A stretch of DNA of 50,336 nt from Ralstonia sp. 25mfcol4.1 (GTDB lineage Bacteria > Pseudomonadota > Gammaproteobacteria > Burkholderiales > Burkholderiaceae). Below, one piece after another: positions 42,960 to 50,336 of this stretch. How positions within the stretch are numbered: position 1 is the first letter of the stretch; each line of letters begins with the position of its first letter. A program made the translations under genes and the position numbers. The notes under the pieces were generated by a model, which saw only the letters and a list, made by a program, of their open reading frames with translations, did not search any database and was not told the origin of the DNA. The stretch covers positions 1-50,336 of the forward strand of contig NZ_FNJO01000024.1 in the NCBI RefSeq assembly GCF_900104095.1. Reading direction: 5' to 3'.

Positions 42960-44468
42960 TCAGGCGCAGCGCCCGTAGGTATCGGCGATGCGGACGATGT
43001 CGTCCTCGCCGAGGTAGGCGCCCGATTGCACCTCGATGACTTCGAGCGGCAGCTTCCCGGGGTTTTCCAGACGGTGCGTGACGCCAATCGGGATATAGGT
43101 CGACTCGTTTTCGCTCAGCAGGAACTGCTCTTCGCCACGCGTGACGCGCGCCGTGCCCCGCACCACGGTCCAGTGTTCGGCGCGGTGGTGGTGTAGCTGC
43201 AGCGACAGCGATGCCCCGGGGTGCACGACGATGTGCTTGACCTGAAAGCGCTCGCCCTGATCGAGCGAGTCGTAGCAGCCCCATGGCCGCTGCACTTTGC
43301 GATGGTTCTCGGCCTCGCTGCCCTGCTGCCTGGCAAGCCGTTCCACCAGCCCCTTGACGCCCTGCACCTGCGAACGGTCCACGACCAGCACGGCATCGGG
43401 CGTTTCCACGACGATCAGGTTCGTGGTGCCTACGCACGCCACCAGCCGGCCGTCGGCGTGCACATAGCACGAGGTAGCCCCTTCGTACATCACGCGGCCG
43501 CGCGCGGCATTGCCGTCGCCGTCCTTGTCGATGGCATCCCATACCGCGTCCCACGAGCCCAGGTCCGACCAGCCCGCCACCAACGGCACCACCACGCCTT
43601 GCACGCCGTCGGTGCGCGCCACGTGCTCCATGACGGCGTAGTCGATCGAGTCTGAAGGGATTGCCGCGAACGCGGTGGCGTCCGGGTGGAAGTACGGGCC
43701 GTCCTGACGACCCTGCCCGAACGCACGGGCGCACGCCGCATGCATGTCGGGCTGCAGGCGCTGCAGCGTCGCCAGCCAGGTGCTGGCGCGTACGACGAAG
43801 ATGCCGCTGTTCCACCAGTACTCGCCAGACGCCACGTACTGCTGCGCAAGCTCGGAGGCAGGCTTTTCCACAAAGCTGTCGATGGTGCGCGCCACGTCGC
43901 CCAGCGCCGTGCCGATTCGGATGTAGCCGTAGCCGGTATCCGCGCGGGTGGGCGGCACGCCAAGCGTCACGATGGCGCCCTGCTCGGCAAACCGGGCGGC
44001 ATGCGCAATGGCGTAGCCGAAAGCCTCCGTATCGGCGATGACGTGGTCGGCTGGCATGACAACGAGGATGCCGTCTTCACCCTGCGCCGTCGCCAGCAGC
44101 GCAGCCAGTGTCAGGGCCGGCGCCGTGTTGCGCCCGGCCGGCTCGACCACGATCTGTGCCTCTGTGCCGGACGCGGCAAGCTGCTGCGCCGTCATGAACC
44201 GATGCGGCTCGCCGCACACGATGATCGCAGCGGCGTCGGCGTGGCGACCGTCGCGCAACACCGCCATGCGCCGCACCGTGGACTGCAGCAGCGAGTCGCG
44301 CCCGATCACATCGATCAACTGTTTCGGATAGTGCTTGCGGGACAGCGGCCAAAGCCGTGTACCCGAGCCTCCTGCCAGTACCACGGGGCGGATCCGCAGC
44401 GCGCTCTGGACGTCGCCGGAGGTGACGGCGGCATGGGAAGGGAGATCGGCGGGGGCAGTGATAGGCAT
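42960..44468 (-). CDS. manC: Mannose-1-phosphate guanylyltransferase / mannose-6-phosphate isomerase
   Basis: A 502-residue two-domain enzyme making GDP-mannose. The nucleotidyltransferase domain has GGSGTRLWPLSRKHYPKQ (33-50) and FVEKP, with GWSDLGSW near the middle; the C-terminal PMI-type cupin has QLHHHRAEHWTVVRGTA. Length is as expected for ManC/AlgA. Start ATG 44468 follows CAGGAG at six bases. It heads the minus-strand run. No manB, gmd or fcl is nearby, so mannose itself is the likely product used. Confidence 0.95.
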   Translation of the reverse strand: MPITAPADLPSHAAVTSGDVQSALRIRPVVLAGGSGTRLWPLSRKHYPKQLIDVIGRDSLLQSTVRRMAVLRDGRHADAAAIIVCGEPHRFMTAQQLAASGTEAQIVVEPAGRNTAPALTLAALLATAQGEDGILVVMPADHVIADTEAFGYAIAHAARFAEQGAIVTLGVPPTRADTGYGYIRIGTALGDVARTIDSFVEKPASELAQQYVASGEYWWNSGIFVVRASTWLATLQRLQPDMHAACARAFGQGRQDGPYFHPDATAFAAIPSDSIDYAVMEHVARTDGVQGVVVPLVAGWSDLGSWDAVWDAIDKDGDGNAARGRVMYEGATSCYVHADGRLVACVGTTNLIVVETPDAVLVVDRSQVQGVKGLVERLARQQGSEAENHRKVQRPWGCYDSLDQGERFQVKHIVVHPGASLSLQLHHHRAEHWTVVRGTARVTRGEEQFLLSENESTYIPIGVTHRLENPGKLPLEVIEVQSGAYLGEDDIVRIADTYGRCA

Positions 44469-45003
44469 CCTGGGCTCCTGTTCGGGCAGCGCGTACGGCA
44501 TGAAACCGCTTTGCTGCACCGAAGCATAGATGCGCAAGAATGCGCGAATTGCCCGATGGCCGATAATGCAGAAGATTTGACCGATGCGACTTAAAAACCG
44601 GCTTTAAAACGTATTTCCGGTGATACAAGCGCATTATGTCATCACGCCGTCTTGCATATATGCGTGCACGATTCCCTTCGCCGGTGCGCGAATGCCCTGC
44701 AATGCGGCCGAGCTTCAACAGCGTTGCACAACGGTAGTGAAGCCTCTGATTTTCATGATATTTTTATCATATCCACATGCCGGGACGATCCGACGTGGCG
44801 TAACAATTACTAAAACTGATTCATATCTGATAATCGTGTTGCGGCGTATGCCGCATTTTTTCATTCATTTTCAATGGCACCCGCGTCAATCAGCCAACAT
44901 CACGGAAAAATCAGACACGCCCCATTGTGCATCGCGGCAAGTTGGATATGATGCAATGCAATAGATTCGCCTTCGAATCGCCTTCGCAAGGGGTGGACAC
45001 GCC
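44469..45003. promoter_or_regulatory. AT-rich divergent control region of the exopolysaccharide locus
   Basis: This 535-bp gap separates manC and the AraC gene and is far more AT-rich than the coding sequence. It includes a palindrome GCATATATGC (44654-44663 region), an inverted repeat ATGATA-TTTT-TATCAT (44755-44770), a possible plus-strand -10 GATAAT (44829-44834) and the terminator-like hairpin at 44840. Open frames here look random. It probably holds promoters for both runs and binding sites for the AraC-type regulator or H-NS-like proteins. Confidence 0.6.
44840..44861 (+). terminator. Intrinsic terminator-like hairpin inside the control region
   Basis: TGCGGC (44840-44845) and GCCGCA (44850-44855) close a GTAT loop and are followed by six Ts (44856-44861). 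It faces the AraC gene, 142 bases before its start, so it would end a short plus-strand transcript or act as an attenuator. Confidence 0.55.
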
Positions 45004-46035
45004 ATGGATCACCTTGTCGAGATGCCTGTGCCGACTCGGCCCCCGGGGCCTATTCCCATCGCCAGACATACCCACACGCAACGCATTGGTCTGCTGTTGT
45101 TCGACGGATGCTCGCTCCTGACGGCGGGCATCATTGCCGAGGCTTTCCGCGTGGCCAACGAGCTTGAACTGCAACGCAGCGGCCGCCCGTTCTACCAGTT
45201 GTCATTGCTGTCGTATCGCGGCGGCAATATCGCGTGCTCGTCGTCGGTGCGTATCTGGACCCAGGGTCTCGATGCGGCGGGCCAGCGAGGCTTTGGCGCC
45301 GTGTTCATCGCCTGCAGCGAGCGCGAGCCAGCAAGCGAGCGCGATGCCCGTGTGACCAGCGCCATCATGGAAGTCAGTGCGTCGGCGCTGGAGCGCAGCA
45401 CGTGGGGCCGCGAACTGCAGTCGCCACGGGTGTCGCGTGCCGAGGCGGCTAGCGGCCAGGAAGGGGGTGCCGGGGCTGCCGCGTCGGTCTTCTGGTGCCG
45501 GGGCGGCGCAGACCATGCGCCGGAAATCATGCCGTCGGCCATCGACATGGCACTCGCCCAGATCGAGGCAGACCTGGGCCCCGAGGTAGCCGACGAGGTT
45601 GCCAGGCAACTCGATCCGCGCCGCGAGACGATGCCCGAGATCGAGCCCTACGACACCGACGACACGCCAGACCTCTCGACCGCCACGGCAAACAAGATCC
45701 TGGCTTCGGCGCGCTGGATCGCCGAGCATTACATGGAGCCCATCTCGGTGGCCGACGCCGCGCGCTTTGCCGCGATGAGCGAGCGCAATTACCTGCGCCG
45801 CTTCAAGTTCACGATGGGCATGACGCCGTCGGAATACCTGTTGCAGACGCGGCTCGACATGATTTGCCAGTTGCTGGTCAAGACAACGCTGCCGGTGGAC
45901 AAGGTTGCCCGCCGCTGCGGCATGGGCAACGGCGACCGGCTCGGCAAGATCTTCCGCAAGCGGTTTGCATTGTCGCCCACCGAGTATCGGAACCAGGGGC
46001 CGGCGAGCCCTGGGTCGGATCCCACCGCAACCTGA
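45004..46035 (+). CDS. AraC-family regulator with DJ-1/GlxA-like N-terminal domain
   Basis: A 343-residue regulator. Residues about 25-200 resemble the DJ-1/PfpI-like domain of GlxA-type regulators (RIGLLLFDGCSLLTAGIIAEAFRVANEL) but lack an obvious nucleophile-Cys elbow and contain a low-complexity insert, so it is likely a sensing domain only. The AraC DNA-binding domain is at about 230-335 (NKILASARWIAEHYMEPISVADAARFAAMSERNYLRRFK and VARRCGMGNGDRLGKIFRKRFALSPTEYR). It heads the plus-strand operon and lies opposite manC, so control of the locus is likely. Start follows AAGGGGTGG. Confidence 0.9.
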   Translation: MDHLVEMPVPTRPPGPIPIARHTHTQRIGLLLFDGCSLLTAGIIAEAFRVANELELQRSGRPFYQLSLLSYRGGNIACSSSVRIWTQGLDAAGQRGFGAVFIACSEREPASERDARVTSAIMEVSASALERSTWGRELQSPRVSRAEAASGQEGGAGAAASVFWCRGGADHAPEIMPSAIDMALAQIEADLGPEVADEVARQLDPRRETMPEIEPYDTDDTPDLSTATANKILASARWIAEHYMEPISVADAARFAAMSERNYLRRFKFTMGMTPSEYLLQTRLDMICQLLVKTTLPVDKVARRCGMGNGDRLGKIFRKRFALSPTEYRNQGPASPGSDPTAT

Positions 46036-46047
46036 GGAGTGCTGAGC

Positions 46048-46851
46048 ATGCGTAACGAACTGCTTGACCTGGCCAAACTCGACTGGATGGCGCACGAACT
46101 CGCCGAGCCGTACAAATCCGCCCCGCCCTTTCCGCATGCCTGTATCGACGACTTCCTCGACCCGGACATCTACCGCGAGGCCAGCGACGCGTTCCCGAGC
46201 CGGAAGGAAGGCATCTGGTTCAAGTATCAGTCGGCTGCCGAAAACCTCAAGCTCCAGATCCAGGACTTCTATGCCATTCCGCCTGCGCTGCGCGCCCTGA
46301 TCGTCGAACTGAACGGCCCTGGCTTCATCCGGTTCCTGGAGACGCTGACCGGCGTGCGCGGGCTGGTGCCCGATCCTCACCTGCATGGCGGCGGGCTGCA
46401 CCAGACGCTGCCCGGCGGCCATCTGGGCCTGCATATCGACTACAACTATCACCTTGAATGGAAGCTCGACCGACGGGTGAACGTACTGCTCTACCTGAAC
46501 GACACCTGGGAGGATAGCTGGGCCGGCCACCTGCAACTGTGGGACGAGAGCGTGCAGCATTGCGTGCAGAAGATCGCGCCCATCGGCAACCGGCTGGTCG
46601 TCTTCAATACGAACGAATGTTCCTGGCACGGCCACCCCGTGCCGCTGGCCTGCCCGCAAGGCGTCTCGCGGCGTTCGATCGCGCTCTACTACTATTCGAA
46701 CGGCCGCCCCGAGGACGAGGTGGCAGACGTTCACACGACGCGCTTCCAGGCGGCGCCCGGCGCCCGTTTTCCGCTGACGGCCCGTGACATCCTGACCGGA
46801 ATTACCCCACCTTACGCCAAGGCCCTGGCGCGCCGCATCGTGGGCCGCTGA
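46048..46851 (+). CDS. 2-Oxoglutarate-Fe(II) oxygenase family protein
   Basis: A 267-residue cytoplasmic oxygenase of the prolyl-4-hydroxylase-like/PF13640 group. The iron site is His129-x-Asp131 in LGLHIDYN with His194 or His196 in SWHGHPV; Arg208 or Arg209 (SRRS) would bind 2-oxoglutarate, so it looks active. It may hydroxylate a sugar nucleotide, a glycan precursor or a protein; substrate is unknown. It is 12 bases after the AraC stop and 18 before rmlB, inside one operon. Start ATG 46048 follows GAGGAG; a GTG at 46039 is an alternative. Confidence 0.88.
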   Translation: MRNELLDLAKLDWMAHELAEPYKSAPPFPHACIDDFLDPDIYREASDAFPSRKEGIWFKYQSAAENLKLQIQDFYAIPPALRALIVELNGPGFIRFLETLTGVRGLVPDPHLHGGGLHQTLPGGHLGLHIDYNYHLEWKLDRRVNVLLYLNDTWEDSWAGHLQLWDESVQHCVQKIAPIGNRLVVFNTNECSWHGHPVPLACPQGVSRRSIALYYYSNGRPEDEVADVHTTRFQAAPGARFPLTARDILTGITPPYAKALARRIVGR

Positions 46852-46869
46852 CCGGCGCCAGGGGATCAC

Positions 46870-47958
46870 ATGTCATCCATACTCGTCACCGGCGGGGCCG
46901 GCTTCATCGGCGCGAACTTCGTGCTCGACTGGCTGCGGCGTCCGCCCGCCCATCCTGGCCATCCCGCCGAGCCCGACCGCGTCATCAACGTCGACAAGCT
47001 CACCTACGCCGGAAACCGGCACAGTCTGGACGAACTCGATGGCGACGCACGCCATATCTTCGTCCAGGCCGACATCGGCGATCGGGCGGCGATGGACAGC
47101 CTGCTTGCCCGGTACCGCCCGCGCGCGGTCATCCACTTTGCGGCGGAAAGCCATGTCGACCGGTCCATCCGGGGGCCGGCGGCCTTTATCGATACCAATA
47201 TCGGCGGCACCTATACGCTGCTGGAAGCGGTGCGCGGCTATTGGTGCGGGCTGCCCGACGCCGAACAGGCGGCCTTCCGCTTCCTGCACGTCTCCACCGA
47301 CGAGGTGTTCGGCTCCTTGGCGCCCGCTGACGCGCCGTTCTCGGAGACCACCCGCTACGCACCGAACAGCCCCTACTCCGCGTCGAAGGCCGCTTCCGAT
47401 CATCTTGTTCGCGCCTGGCACCACACCTATGGCTTGCCCGTCCTGACGACAAACTGCTCGAACAACTATGGCCCGTACCAGTTTCCGGAAAAACTGGTGC
47501 CGCTGGTGATCGCAAGCGCGCTGGCCGGACAGCCGCTGCCGGTGTACGGCGATGGCGCAAACGTGCGCGACTGGCTCTATGTCGGCGACCACTGCGCCGC
47601 GATCCGCGAAGTGCTTGCGCGCGGGCGCGTTGGCGACACCTACAACGTGGGCGGCTGGAACGAGAAAACGAATCTGGAAGTCGTCCACGCGCTATGCGAC
47701 CAGCTCGATGCGCTGCAGCCTCGCACCACCGGCTCCTATCGCGACCTGATCCGTTTCGTGAAGGACCGGCCCGGCCACGACCGCCGCTACGCCATCGATG
47801 CCCGCAAGCTCGAAAGCGAACTGGGCTGGCGCCCCGCCGAAACCTTCGAAACCGGCTTGGCCAAAACAGTCGCCTGGTACCTCAACCACCAGCCATGGGT
47901 GCGTGACGTCGTGTCGGGCGAGTATCGCAAGTGGGTGGAGACGCAATATGCCGCGTGA
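46870..47958 (+). CDS. rmlB: dTDP-glucose 4,6-dehydratase
   Basis: A 362-residue extended SDR turning dTDP-glucose into dTDP-4-keto-6-deoxyglucose. NAD motif is GGAGFIG (8-14), catalytic STDEVFG, Tyr169 and Lys173 in YSASK; NCSNNYGPYQFPEKLVP and GDGANVRDWLYVGDHC are RmlB signatures. It uses the product of rmlA, which is on the other transcript. Its stop overlaps rmlD by 11 bases. Confidence 0.96.
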   Translation: MSSILVTGGAGFIGANFVLDWLRRPPAHPGHPAEPDRVINVDKLTYAGNRHSLDELDGDARHIFVQADIGDRAAMDSLLARYRPRAVIHFAAESHVDRSIRGPAAFIDTNIGGTYTLLEAVRGYWCGLPDAEQAAFRFLHVSTDEVFGSLAPADAPFSETTRYAPNSPYSASKAASDHLVRAWHHTYGLPVLTTNCSNNYGPYQFPEKLVPLVIASALAGQPLPVYGDGANVRDWLYVGDHCAAIREVLARGRVGDTYNVGGWNEKTNLEVVHALCDQLDALQPRTTGSYRDLIRFVKDRPGHDRRYAIDARKLESELGWRPAETFETGLAKTVAWYLNHQPWVRDVVSGEYRKWVETQYAA

Positions 47959-48877
47959 CCACCTCAGCGTGCCCACGCTGCTCGTGACGGGCTGCAACGG
48001 CCAGATTGGCTTTGAACTGTGCCGTAGCCTTGCCCCGCTCGGCCGCGTGATCGCGCTAGACCACGCGGCATGCGACCTGACCAACTCCGCCCGATTGCGC
48101 GATCTCGTGCGGGACATCGTGCCCAGCGCTATCGTCAACGCCGCAGCCTATACGGCAGTCGACAAGGCAGAAAACAACGCCGATCTTGCATTTGCCATCA
48201 ATGGTGATGCACCCGGCATCCTCGCCGAGGAGGCCAGCGCTCTTGACGCGCTGCTCGTGCACTACTCCACCGACTACGTGTTCGATGGCACGGCGGATGG
48301 CCCCTATTCCGAATCGGACGCACCCAATCCTTTATCGGTCTACGGAGAAAGCAAGCTGGCCGGCGAAGAAGCGGTGCTCGCAACCAAGGCGACGTCGCTT
48401 GTCTTGCGCACCAGCTGGGTCTTCGGCGCGTATGGCAGCAACTTCGCGAAAACCATGCTGAAACTCGGTCGTGACCGCGACACGCTACGCATCGTGTCGG
48501 ACCAGTTTGGCGCGCCCACACCTGCCGGCCTTGTGGCCGACGTCACCGCGCACATCGTGGCCCGACACTGGCTCTTGGGCCACCGTGCTGAGTTCCCGGC
48601 CGGCCTCTATCACCTTGCCGCTGGCGGGGACACGAACTGGCATGCCTATGCACTGGAAGTACTGAGGCAGGCTGCCGAGCGCGGCGTAGTACTCAAAGTC
48701 GATCCCAGGAACATCCAGCCGATCGGCGCAGCCGACTATCCGTTGCCTGCCCGTCGCCCCGCGAATTCCCGGCTTGCCACGACGAAGCTGCGCGAGACGT
48801 TCGGCCTGCATCTACCGCACTGGCGAGACGGATTAATCCTCGTCATGAAGCAAATGTTGTCCGAGACATCCTCCTAG
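47948..48877 (+). CDS. rmlD: dTDP-4-dehydrorhamnose reductase
   Basis: A 309-residue SDR making dTDP-L-rhamnose with NADPH. TGCNGQIG (14-21), STDYVFDGT, and the Tyr-x3-Lys in YGESKLAGE are visible; DQFGAPTPAGLVAD is a family signature. It overlaps rmlB by 11 bases and is nine bases from rmlC, so the three are one transcript. The order is B-D-C, with rmlA missing from its usual place between D and C. Confidence 0.95.
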   Translation: MPRDHLSVPTLLVTGCNGQIGFELCRSLAPLGRVIALDHAACDLTNSARLRDLVRDIVPSAIVNAAAYTAVDKAENNADLAFAINGDAPGILAEEASALDALLVHYSTDYVFDGTADGPYSESDAPNPLSVYGESKLAGEEAVLATKATSLVLRTSWVFGAYGSNFAKTMLKLGRDRDTLRIVSDQFGAPTPAGLVADVTAHIVARHWLLGHRAEFPAGLYHLAAGGDTNWHAYALEVLRQAAERGVVLKVDPRNIQPIGAADYPLPARRPANSRLATTKLRETFGLHLPHWRDGLILVMKQMLSETSS

Positions 48878-48886
48878 AGGTGCGCC

Positions 48887-49438
48887 ATGACCATGAACCT
48901 TGTTCCTACCCGGATTCCTGATGTGCTGATCGTCGAACCCAAGGTGTTTGGCGACGAGCGAGGATTCTTCTTTGAAAGCTTCAACGGAATCGAGTTCGAA
49001 GCCGCAACCGGGCTGAGGCGCAATTTCGTGCAGGACAATCACTCCCGGTCAGCCCGGAACGTGCTTCGCGGATTGCACTACCAGATTCGACATCCCCAGG
49101 GCAAGCTGGTGCGCGTCGTGTCGGGTGCGGTATTTGACGTGGCCGTGGACCTCCGCAGCAGTTCGCCAACATTCGGCAAGTGGGTCGGCGAGGTGTTGTC
49201 CGCCGAAAACAAACGCCAGCTATGGATTCCGGAAGGATTTGCGCACGGGTTTCTCGTGCTGTCGGACTGCGCGGAATTCCTCTACAAGACCACGGACACC
49301 TGGCACCCGGAGCACGAACGCTCACTGCATTGGAACGACGCGCGTGTGGCCATCGAATGGCCGCTTTCCGGCACGCCGATGGTGGCTGCCAAGGACGCTG
49401 CCGGGCGTACCCTCGACGAAGCGGAGGTATTCGCCTGA
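48887..49438 (+). CDS. rmlC: dTDP-4-dehydrorhamnose 3,5-epimerase
   Basis: A 183-residue cupin-fold epimerase. RGLHYQ with His64 (general base), the QDNHSRS stretch, and GFAHGFLVLSDCAEFLYKTTD match RmlC. Usual length. It is the last gene of the plus-strand run; a hairpin (49490-49518) follows. Confidence 0.95.
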   Translation: MTMNLVPTRIPDVLIVEPKVFGDERGFFFESFNGIEFEAATGLRRNFVQDNHSRSARNVLRGLHYQIRHPQGKLVRVVSGAVFDVAVDLRSSSPTFGKWVGEVLSAENKRQLWIPEGFAHGFLVLSDCAEFLYKTTDTWHPEHERSLHWNDARVAIEWPLSGTPMVAAKDAAGRTLDEAEVFA

Positions 49439-49489
49439 CCATGTTGGTATGGAATCGGCCGTCTCAGTCACACCGCGATGTGCGTAAAA

Positions 49490-49518
49490 GGACCTTGCCA
49501 GCTGTAGGCACAAGGTCC
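49490..49518 (+). terminator. Hairpin after rmlC
   Basis: GGACCTTG (49490-49497) and CAAGGTCC (49511-49518) are exact inverted copies with a 13-base loop, 52 bases after the rmlC stop. No T-run follows, so it may stabilise the 3' end or be a weak terminator. Confidence 0.5.
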
Positions 49519-49610
49519 AATTGACGCCATATCGGCGCGTGACACCATCGGGTCATTGTTCTAGCGGTCCTTTAGACCACCCTTTCCACTCACTGCAGGG
49601 GAGCGAGACA

Positions 49611-49880
49611 ATGACCGAATCAGGAAATGGACGCTGGAGGTTGGAGGTGGCGATCCTGGCTGCCACGGGACTTCTGACACTATCGGGCGCGGCCCTGGCC
49701 ACCAATCAGTCGCAGGAGCGACAACAAGGCAGGAACGCTAACCAAGCCGCCAAACAGGAAGCGCGATCGGAGAAGGTCGATTGCAGAGCGGAAAACCAGA
49801 AGAGTAACTCCCAATGCAGGCAAGACAAGCGCGACACAAAGCAGGAAGGCCGCCAGCAAAAACGGGAGATCAAGTATTAA
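49611..49880 (+). CDS. Small exported, highly charged hypothetical protein
   Basis: An 89-residue protein. A signal peptide (residues 1-30, ending ALA) is followed by a mature part of about 59 residues made mostly of Gln, Lys, Arg, Glu and Asn, with two cysteines (58 and 69) that could form a disulfide. It is likely periplasmic. I know no named family. GGGGAGCGAG before the ATG is a good ribosome site. It lies between the rml operon and the IS element. Confidence 0.75.
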   Translation: MTESGNGRWRLEVAILAATGLLTLSGAALATNQSQERQQGRNANQAAKQEARSEKVDCRAENQKSNSQCRQDKRDTKQEGRQQKREIKY

Positions 49881-50022
49881 CCCATTTGCACGAGCATCCA
49901 GCGACAAGTCCTCGCCGGCCAGCCTGAACTTGCCTGAGGGTGCTCCGCGTGTCCGACCCGGCCGACGTTACCTCGCGCCCGACGGTCGCAGCGCCGGGGA
50001 CGAGTCTTGCCGGGGCGGCCTC

Positions 50023-50336
50023 AAATTTGAAGTGCAACACCTTGCCATTCGGTAAGGTGTGATTAATGACGAGAACGAAGTACCAACAACTACAACCTGA
50101 AGAACGCATGCGCATCGAGATTTGGAAGGCCGAAGATGTCAGCCTGCGAGCCATGGCTCGCAGGCTTGGCCGCGCGCCTTCGACACTGATGCGGGAGCTT
50201 CGCCGCAATGCCACCGCCCGTGGCGGCTATGTCGCAATGAGCGCGCAAGCCTGCCGTACGCAACGCCTCAAGGCCAGCCGTCCAGTCGCCAAGCTCGCTC
50301 CTGATGGCGTACTGTGGGGCGTGGTGCGCCACGTCC
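50023..50336 (+). mobile_element. IS30-family insertion sequence, left end only
   Basis: The element seems to start near AAATTTGAAGTGCAACACC (50023 on), a terminal-repeat-like sequence typical of IS30 ends, and continues into a transposase gene cut off by the window edge. An inner hairpin ACCTT/AAGGT sits just before the start codon. The right end and any target duplication are outside the window, so the boundary is a proposal. Confidence 0.65.
50066..50336 (+). CDS. IS30-family transposase, N-terminal part
   Basis: The first 90 residues of a DDE transposase. MTRTKYQQLQPEERMRIEIWK and SLRAMARRLGRAPSTLMREL form the IS30 helix-turn-helix; RPVAKLAPDGVLWGVV follows as in IS30 relatives. The catalytic domain is beyond the window. 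No frameshift is visible in this part. Confidence 0.85.
   Translation, partial: MTRTKYQQLQPEERMRIEIWKAEDVSLRAMARRLGRAPSTLMRELRRNATARGGYVAMSAQACRTQRLKASRPVAKLAPDGVLWGVVRHV

Noticed and set aside
45202..46869. 555-codon open frame antisense to the regulator and oxygenase genes
   Set aside because: Both sense genes have clear domains and ribosome sites; the antisense protein resembles nothing.
1..50336. CRISPR array, tRNA genes, prophage or toxin-antitoxin modules
   Set aside because: No regularly spaced repeats, cloverleaf sequences or recognisable proteins of these classes were seen by eye.

Overview
The window reads as chromosome from a high-G+C betaproteobacterium of the order Burkholderiales, most likely Cupriavidus or a close relative. 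The reasons are a Burkholderiales-type 16S rRNA 5' end and leader, a Bug/TctC-type solute receptor, a second IF-1 gene, and long GC-rich coding regions. The genus is an inference from gene style; no search was run.

Layout. 1-350: the 5' tip of a 16S rRNA gene on the minus strand, with leader (boxA) and promoter. 800-12,850: mostly unlinked housekeeping and accessory genes: a methyltransferase, an EF-G-like GTPase with altered GTPase motifs, a Bug receptor, an MFS transporter, an alpha/beta hydrolase, a polysaccharide pyruvyl transferase-like gene paired with a DHA2 exporter, and a small IF-1 locus. 13,370-20,670: an LpxL/HtrB-type acyltransferase, an AAA ATPase gene broken by one stop codon and one frameshift, a hydrolase behind a perfect dyad, a cupin protein, and a PAS-GGDEF-EAL membrane protein. 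20,900-29,000: small genes (rhodanese, Cys-rich protein, SSB-like, YaiI), a sugar-nucleotide epimerase/reductase-like gene, a DJ-1/PfpI protein, a zinc-ribbon protein behind a near-consensus LexA box, a CAP-domain lipoprotein and a class A penicillin-binding protein.

29,480-49,440 is the main feature: a Wzx/Wzy-type exopolysaccharide locus. An 11-gene minus-strand run (manC, WcaJ-type sugar-phosphate transferase, wza, wzc, two GT2 and two GT4 glycosyltransferases, wzy, wzx, rmlA) is tightly packed with several start/stop overlaps. Divergent from it, across an AT-rich 535-bp control region, lies a five-gene plus-strand run: an AraC/DJ-1-like regulator, a 2-oxoglutarate-Fe(II) oxygenase, then rmlB, rmlD and rmlC. 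A membrane-anchored parallel beta-helix protein converges on the end of the minus-strand run. Together these could make GDP-mannose and dTDP-L-rhamnose, assemble a repeat unit on undecaprenyl phosphate, flip, polymerise and export it. The dTDP-rhamnose pathway is split between the two divergent transcripts. The right edge enters an IS30-family element.

No CRISPR array, tRNA, phage or plasmid module was seen. The most noteworthy points are the regulator/oxygenase/rml operon with its control region and internal terminator-like hairpin, the SOS-box zinc-ribbon gene, the doubly broken AAA gene, and the EF-G paralogue with a changed catalytic histidine and NKxD motif.
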